A DNA stretch of 64,000 nucleotides from Paenibacillus sacheonensis (GTDB lineage: Bacteria > Bacillota > Bacilli > Paenibacillales > Paenibacillaceae): NCBI RefSeq assembly GCF_009909195.1, contig NZ_JAAAMU010000003.1, positions 496,001 through 560,000 on the forward strand, given 5' to 3'. Below the pieces are notes generated by a model. It saw only the letters and a program-made list of their open reading frames with translations, ran no database searches and was not told the DNA's origin. Positions 59,061 to 64,000 of this stretch are shown here, in pieces (position 1 is the first letter of the stretch; every line of letters begins with the position of its first letter). Position numbers and translations under genes: made by a program.

Positions 59061-59942
59061 ATGAAGCAAACGCTCACCGGCGGACGAGCGGTCGTGAATG
59101 CGATCTTCTGCTTGATATCGATCGCGATGATCATCCCGTTCCTCCTCGTCATCTCGATTTCGCTGTCCGACGAACAATCGCTCCTCGAGCACGGGTATAA
59201 ATGGTTCCCCGAGAAATTCAGCACGCTCGGCTACCAGGTCATGCTGCGCTCCTCGCACGCCATCGTGCACGCCTACGGCGTCACGATCCTGGTTACCGTC
59301 ATCGGTTCGCTGGCCGGATTATTGTTGACGGCCATGACGGCTTACACGATCTCGCGGAAAGACTACCGGTATCGGAAGCCGCTCACGTTCTACGTGTTTT
59401 TCACCATGCTGTTTCAGGGAGGCATCGTTCCCCTGTACATCCTGATGACAAGATATCTTCATCTGCGCAACTCGGTCTGGGCGCTGGTCCTGCCGCTCTT
59501 GATCAGCCCGTTCTACGTCATGATCATGAAAGGGTTCCTGGGCAAGATTCCCGGCGAGATCATCGAATCGGTCAAAGTCGACGGGGCGAGCGAATGGCGG
59601 ATTTTCTTCCAAATCGTCCTGCCGCTCTCGAAGCCGGCGCTCGTCACGGTCGGCCTGATGCTGTCGTTCGGCTACTGGAACGATTGGTTCAACGGCCTGC
59701 TCTTCATCGACGATCCGAACAAGGTACCGCTGCAGCTTCTGCTGTACCGCAATATGAATGCCATCGAGTTTCTGAAAGCCACGGCCATCGCGCAGCATTT
59801 CAATATCGACGTATCCAAGCTGCCGAGCCTGTCCGCGAGGATGGCAATGACCATTCTGGCCGCAGGGCCGATGATGATCGTGTTCCCGTTCTTCCAGCGG
59901 TATTTCGTAGGCGGATTAACCGTTGGGGCTATTAAGGAATAA
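59061..59942 (+). CDS. Carbohydrate ABC transporter permease, YtcP type (importer 3)
   Basis: A 293-residue permease. First helix about 13-33 (FCLISIAMIIPFLLVISISL), SDEQSLLEHGYKWFPEKF block, EAA loop IIESVKVDGASEWRIFFQIV near residue 168, and end FFQRYFVGGLTVGAIKE. It closely follows the importer 2 permease at 25533 in layout and sequence. AAAGGAAG precedes the ATG. Confidence 0.9.
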   Translation: MKQTLTGGRAVVNAIFCLISIAMIIPFLLVISISLSDEQSLLEHGYKWFPEKFSTLGYQVMLRSSHAIVHAYGVTILVTVIGSLAGLLLTAMTAYTISRKDYRYRKPLTFYVFFTMLFQGGIVPLYILMTRYLHLRNSVWALVLPLLISPFYVMIMKGFLGKIPGEIIESVKVDGASEWRIFFQIVLPLSKPALVTVGLMLSFGYWNDWFNGLLFIDDPNKVPLQLLLYRNMNAIEFLKATAIAQHFNIDVSKLPSLSARMAMTILAAGPMMIVFPFFQRYFVGGLTVGAIKE

Positions 59943-59970
59943 TTCAAACTATCCATGGGGGGATTAAGAA

Positions 59971-61584
59971 ATGGTTACATCGTCAATGGGCAAAAAAATG
60001 TGGGGGTCGGCGCTGGTCGCATGCTTGATGTTCGGTCTCGCGGCTTGCGGAAACAATGGAAACAATTCGAATTCCGGCGATGCAGCGAATGCGGCCAACG
60101 CCGATACATCGGGCAACGCGGCAGCTAACGGCAATACTTCCGCCGGCGCGACGAACGGCACGAATGCTTCCGGCGATGCCGCGGATGCATCGAAGCTGGA
60201 ACCGGTAGATCTGACCTGGTATTATTTGCAGCCCGGCGCACAATCCGATCTGAGCTCGATCGAAGACGCCGTCAACAAGATCACGCAGGCCAAGATCAAC
60301 GCGACGGTCAAATTAAAGCCGATCGACGGCGGCGAGTATAACCAGCGCATGAACACGGTCGCGGCTTCAGGCGAAGCGTACGATATCGGCTGGACGTCGA
60401 ACTGGCTGTTCGATTACGTCGGCAATGCCAACAAAGGCGTATTCAAGCCGCTCGACGACCTGCTGGACAAATACGGCGTCGAGCTGAAAGCTTCGCTGCC
60501 GGACTTCATGTGGGAGCAAGTGAAAGTAGGCGGCCATATCTACGGCGTGCCGAACTATCAGAGCGTTACCGGCCGCGAAGGCTTCGTCGTGCCGCAGGAC
60601 ATCATCGACAAATACAAGCTGGATCTCTCGACGGTGAAGAAATTCGAAGACATCGCTCCGGCGCTGGACGCGATCAAGAAGGCCGAGCCGAAAATGTCGC
60701 CGATCGTCATGGACCGCAACGGCATGTTCGGTTACCTGATCAATTCCCAAGGCATCGATTCGATTCCGGTCACAAGCCAAAACCCGATCGGCTTCTACAA
60801 TACGGACGACACGGTCAAGCTGTTCAACGTGTATGCTTCCCCTGAATTCAAGCACTACGCCGAAGTCGTTCGCGACTGGTACCAGAAGGGGTACGTCAAT
60901 GCGGACGCGCCGACGAACAAGTCGGTGGACGACGTCACGAAAGCCGGCCAAGGGTATATTACGTATTCGAACGGCTTGAATCCCGGCTCCGAAGTATCTA
61001 TGTCGAACAATCGCTACAACGGCAAGCCGGTCGTATTCGCGCCGCTGACCAACTTCCTGATTAGTTCGAACCCGGGCATCGCGACGGTCAATGCCATCAG
61101 CGCCAATTCGAAGAACCCCGAGCGCGCCATGATGTTCCTGAACCTCGTCAACACGGACAAGGAACTGTACAACCTCCTGTCGTTCGGCATCGAAGGCAAA
61201 CACTACGACAAAGTCGGCGACAATACGGTCAAAGTGAAAGAAGACGGCGGCTACGCGAACAACTATCCATGGGTATACGGCGACACGTTCAACGGTTACC
61301 TGATGGACGGCCAAGCGGCGGACACGTTCGAAGTCCAGAAGAAGACGAACGCCGAAGCGACACCGACGAAGATCGTCGGCTTCAAATTCGATACGAGCAG
61401 CCTGACGGCGGAAATCGCCAACGTGCAGTCCGTTCTCGACGAATACATGCCGGGCCTCAGCACGGGCGCCGTCGATCCTGCCAAGAAACTGCCCGATTTC
61501 CTCGACCGTCTGCAAAAAGCGGGCATCGACAAGATCGTCGCCGAAGCGCAGAAGCAAGTGGACGCCTGGAAAGCGAGCAAGTAG
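59971..61584 (+). CDS. Sugar-binding lipoprotein, DUF3502 type (importer 3)
   Basis: A 537-residue lipoprotein. Signal peptide with lipobox GLAAC (Cys near residue 26), followed by an Asn/Ala/Gly/Ser linker. The fold carries DLTWYYLQPGAQSDLSSIED near residue 79, DIGWTSNWLFDY near 137, and a DUF3502 end (LDEYMPGLSTGAVDPAKKL). More distant from the two importer 2 receptors than they are from each other. GGGGGGA precedes the ATG. It sits last in the importer 3 operon and next to a fucosidase gene, hinting at fucose-containing cargo. Confidence 0.9.
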   Translation: MVTSSMGKKMWGSALVACLMFGLAACGNNGNNSNSGDAANAANADTSGNAAANGNTSAGATNGTNASGDAADASKLEPVDLTWYYLQPGAQSDLSSIEDAVNKITQAKINATVKLKPIDGGEYNQRMNTVAASGEAYDIGWTSNWLFDYVGNANKGVFKPLDDLLDKYGVELKASLPDFMWEQVKVGGHIYGVPNYQSVTGREGFVVPQDIIDKYKLDLSTVKKFEDIAPALDAIKKAEPKMSPIVMDRNGMFGYLINSQGIDSIPVTSQNPIGFYNTDDTVKLFNVYASPEFKHYAEVVRDWYQKGYVNADAPTNKSVDDVTKAGQGYITYSNGLNPGSEVSMSNNRYNGKPVVFAPLTNFLISSNPGIATVNAISANSKNPERAMMFLNLVNTDKELYNLLSFGIEGKHYDKVGDNTVKVKEDGGYANNYPWVYGDTFNGYLMDGQAADTFEVQKKTNAEATPTKIVGFKFDTSSLTAEIANVQSVLDEYMPGLSTGAVDPAKKLPDFLDRLQKAGIDKIVAEAQKQVDAWKASK

Positions 61585-61710
61585 TCGCCTTATATTCAGC
61601 ATGAAAGCAAGCTAAAGCGAGTCAGGAATCATAATCGACAAGGAAGCCATAAACCAGCCTGCCCGGCGACCCTGCCGGACAGGCAAGCTTATGGAGCGGG
61701 GGTCAGGGAC

Positions 61711-63474
61711 ATGCATTCATCAGCCAGGGAAGCTAGGCTTCAAGCGTGGTACCGCGATGCGCGCATCGGATTGTTCCTTCATTGGGGCATGCGCACCGGC
61801 GACTATGACCGGGATCCGTTCGATCCCGGAACGCCCTATGCATACGAGACGGTCGAAGCCTTCGAGCAGGCGGCCGCCGATCATGGCTGGAGCGCGCAGC
61901 GGTGGGTTTCCACCGCCGTGCGTCTTCGGGCCAAATACATCACGCTCGCCACGTTTCACTGCGACATGGGTTATCTCAAGATTTGGCCGTCCGACGTGCC
62001 GGGCAGCGCGTGCACGAAGCGCGACTATTTGCGCGAGATCATCGATGCCGCCGCGGCGGAGGACATTCGGATCATCATCTACATCAACCGGGATGCGAAG
62101 CATGCCCTGCATCACGGCGTGCAGTGGCTTGACCGGGAAGCCTACCGCGCGCACAAAGGCGACGGGGACATCGATATCACGGCGAGGGACGGCTATCTCG
62201 ATTACAGCAAGGACGTGATCGCGGAGCTGATGGAACGTTACCCGGAGATTGCCGGCTTCTGGTTCGACGGCTATCACGACAAGCTGGAGGCGCAGGACGC
62301 GTTCGCATGGATTCACGCCATTCGCGATGACGTCGTGCTGATCAACAACGATTTCAGCCACGGACCTGTAGCGGACGAAGACGCGATGGCGCTGGAGGAT
62401 TTCGGCAAGCTTTGCTCGCCGGAGTACGACTACGCCAGCGGCACCTGGACCGGGCCGCATGACAAGGAATTCGCGTTCAAAATGAAATGGGACTGGTTTT
62501 ACCTCGGCGAGGGCAAGCCGGACTGGGGCGCGTACGAGCTCAATTACGCGAACGTCGCCGACGACAGGGAGTTCGTCAAGCGGATCGTGACCATCGCGGG
62601 CTCTTCCTGGAACGCGCATCTGGGCTACGGGCCGAAGATCGGCGGCGATTTCCCCGATCTGGTGGAACGCTTCACGGCTCATTTCGAACGGTACCTATCC
62701 TGGGCGTCCGAATCGATCTACGGCACGTACGGCGGCGGGTACGACAAAGGCGGCTTCCCGCCGGGCCATTGGGCGGACGGCGCTTACGGCGTCACGACCG
62801 TATCCACGGACGGGCGGGCGCATTATATTCACGTGCTTACGCCGCCGGAAGGTTCGGAGCTGCGCCTGCCGGACGCGGGTTATATCGTCGAAGGCGCGGT
62901 CGACCTGAAGAGCGGGGACCTCCTGGTTGTCGCGCAGGAAGAGGGCTGGCTGACGTTGAGCGTGCCGTCGTGGTCCGCGGCGGCGGAAGACGGCGACACG
63001 GTACTCAAGCTGACCGTCGCCGCGGAGACCCGTCTCGTGCCGCGCCATGAATTGACGGCGAGCTGCAGATGGGAGATGCCGTACGCGCCGGCTTCGAACG
63101 TGCTCGATCCGCATTACGACCGATGGTTCAAAGGCGCTGGCGCCACGGTATGGCCGCAGTCGATCGACTTCAAGCTGGCCGCCGCCACGGAAGTCCGCGG
63201 GCTCGTCCTGCTGCAGCCGGAATCCGGAGCGGTGCAGAACGGCGGCTACGCGGCGCCGCTCAGCGAACGAATCAAGGCGTACGAAGTTTATGTCAGCGAA
63301 GACGGCGCGGATTGGGGCGAGCCGGTCGCGACCGGCGAGCTGCGCAATCAGCGCGGCAAGCAAGCGATCCTGTTTCCGCCGGTTTTGGCATCCTGCATTC
63401 GGTTGACGGCCAAGAATAACCACGGGGGGACGGGGACGTTTCAATTGATTTATGCAGACGTGCTGAAGCGCTAG
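61711..63474 (+). CDS. Glycoside hydrolase family 29 (alpha-L-fucosidase-like) with C-terminal F5/8-type domain
   Basis: A 587-residue enzyme. The GH29 barrel begins WYRDARIGLFLHWGM near residue 13. RLRAKYITLATFHCDMGYL near residue 71 is the conserved strand, and Asp186 in AGFWFDGYHD is the likely nucleophile. From about residue 455 a discoidin/CBM32-like domain follows (ASNVLDPHYDRWFKG; AYEVYVSEDGADWGE). No signal peptide, so it acts on imported oligosaccharide. The catalytic strand differs from classical fucosidases (FHCDMGYLKIWPSDV in place of HHDGF), so another sugar such as galactose is possible. A GGGGGTCAGGG site precedes the ATG. Confidence 0.85.
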   Translation: MHSSAREARLQAWYRDARIGLFLHWGMRTGDYDRDPFDPGTPYAYETVEAFEQAAADHGWSAQRWVSTAVRLRAKYITLATFHCDMGYLKIWPSDVPGSACTKRDYLREIIDAAAAEDIRIIIYINRDAKHALHHGVQWLDREAYRAHKGDGDIDITARDGYLDYSKDVIAELMERYPEIAGFWFDGYHDKLEAQDAFAWIHAIRDDVVLINNDFSHGPVADEDAMALEDFGKLCSPEYDYASGTWTGPHDKEFAFKMKWDWFYLGEGKPDWGAYELNYANVADDREFVKRIVTIAGSSWNAHLGYGPKIGGDFPDLVERFTAHFERYLSWASESIYGTYGGGYDKGGFPPGHWADGAYGVTTVSTDGRAHYIHVLTPPEGSELRLPDAGYIVEGAVDLKSGDLLVVAQEEGWLTLSVPSWSAAAEDGDTVLKLTVAAETRLVPRHELTASCRWEMPYAPASNVLDPHYDRWFKGAGATVWPQSIDFKLAAATEVRGLVLLQPESGAVQNGGYAAPLSERIKAYEVYVSEDGADWGEPVATGELRNQRGKQAILFPPVLASCIRLTAKNNHGGTGTFQLIYADVLKR

Positions 63475-63542
63475 CTTCGGGCATGAAGCGCGTCCGGCAT
63501 TGCGAAGCCTTTGCCGGGCGCACCATACAATTAGGAGGGATT

Positions 63543-64000
63543 ATGATGGGAATCGGCGTTAAGGGCAAGGAAGTTCGAAGCGAGACAAAGCGCGGCAAGC
63601 GCAAGCGCGTTATGGCTGCGTTCTCATCGTTCGCAATCATGACAGCGCTTGCATGCGGCGTCGCGGCGCCGCAGGCCGTTCATGCGGCCTCGAATTATTA
63701 CGTTGCGCCAAGCGGCAGCGACGGCAATAACGGCACGTCGCTCGGCACGCCGTTCAAGACGATTCAGAAGGCGGCTTCCGTTGCGGCGGCGGGCGATACG
63801 GTCTATATCCGCGGGGGAACGTACCGCGAGACGGTAACGCCGGCCAACAGCGGAACGACGGGCAGTCCGATCGAGTACAAGGCATATCAGGGCGAGGACG
63901 TGCTGATCTCCGGCCTGGATGCGGTCAATACGAGCTGGACGAACTACACCGGCAATATCTACTATACGAACTACGCGATGGGCATGGGCGACGAGAACGC
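63543..64000 (+). CDS. Secreted right-handed beta-helix protein, N-terminal part (cut by window edge)
   Basis: An open frame runs from ATG ATG at 63543 to the end of the window, at least 152 residues. A long basic head and hydrophobic segment end at VHAAS (signal peptide, about 50 residues). Then comes NYYVAPSGSDGNNGTSLGTP, GDTVYIRGGTYRETVTP and SGLDAVNTSWTNYTGNIYYT. The same opening blocks occur in the protein at 36299-40411 (YYVAPNGNDSAAG; GTYRETVTPAASG), so the two are paralogues. TTAGGAGGG precedes the start. It is the third beta-helix protein in the window and follows the fucosidase by 68 bases, possibly in one operon. Confidence 0.85.
   Translation, partial: MMGIGVKGKEVRSETKRGKRKRVMAAFSSFAIMTALACGVAAPQAVHAASNYYVAPSGSDGNNGTSLGTPFKTIQKAASVAAAGDTVYIRGGTYRETVTPANSGTTGSPIEYKAYQGEDVLISGLDAVNTSWTNYTGNIYYTNYAMGMGDEN

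Overview
The window reads as a chromosomal segment of a GC-rich, spore-forming, Gram-positive bacterium of the Paenibacillus/Cohnella kind. Supporting signs are strong AAGGAGG-type ribosome binding sites with many TTG/GTG starts, a BclB-type collagen-like exosporium protein, two YjcZ-type sporulation mini-proteins, a DUF3231 protein, three SLH repeats on a giant surface protein, and several LplB/YtcP-type sugar ABC importers paired with membrane-bound AraC regulators. No rRNA, tRNA, CRISPR array, phage or insertion sequence was seen.

Layout. 0-5.4 kb holds the tail of an AraC regulator, a peptidase S51 protein, the exosporium collagen-like gene, an alcohol dehydrogenase relic, a major-royal-jelly-like protein and small sporulation-type genes. 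5.5-10.7 kb is a four-gene operon with overlapping ends: type III polyketide synthase, methyltransferase, FAD reductase and MMPL exporter. 10.8-14.3 kb holds a FAD/Rieske oxidoreductase, an MBL hydrolase and two small secreted or sporulation genes. 14.4-22 kb holds an AraC regulator divergent from a GH88 hydrolase, then a GntR/LacI regulator divergent from ABC importer 1. 22.8-31.9 kb is importer 2 (binding protein, two permeases, second binding protein), a hydroxyacid dehydrogenase and a membrane AraC regulator. 32-35.3 kb encodes a DUF4091 (GH123-like) protein and a Gfo/Idh/MocA dehydrogenase with a repeat-encoded N-terminal extension. 35.3-36.2 kb has no gene and consists largely of three kinds of repeat. 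36.3-40.4 kb (minus strand) is a 1370-residue secreted beta-helix protein. 40.8-46.7 kb is a six-gene catabolic operon (Gfo/Idh, enolase superfamily, SDR, DapA-like, both L-serine dehydratase subunits). 46.8-48.7 kb is a TetR regulator divergent from a zinc alcohol dehydrogenase. 49.1-55.2 kb is a 2033-residue SLH-anchored beta-helix protein. 55.5-64 kb is a second membrane AraC regulator, importer 3, a GH29 fucosidase and the start of another beta-helix protein.

From 14 kb on, most genes fit one job: binding, cutting, importing and oxidising plant or microbial polysaccharide. Secreted beta-helix proteins would cut or bind polymer, the importers take up oligosaccharides (none has its own ATPase here, so a shared MsmX-like ATPase must lie elsewhere), and GH88, GH29, DUF4091 and the oxidoreductases would act inside. 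A shared palindrome, AAAGTGC-N7-GCACTTT, lies upstream of four of these transcription units and is the best candidate for a common operator. Other noteworthy items are a gapless 211-bp dispersed repeat present twice in opposite orientation, a six-copy 52-bp tandem array, a repeat that duplicates the 3' end of a gene, a probable CTG start, and an SDR whose catalytic lysine position is cysteine.
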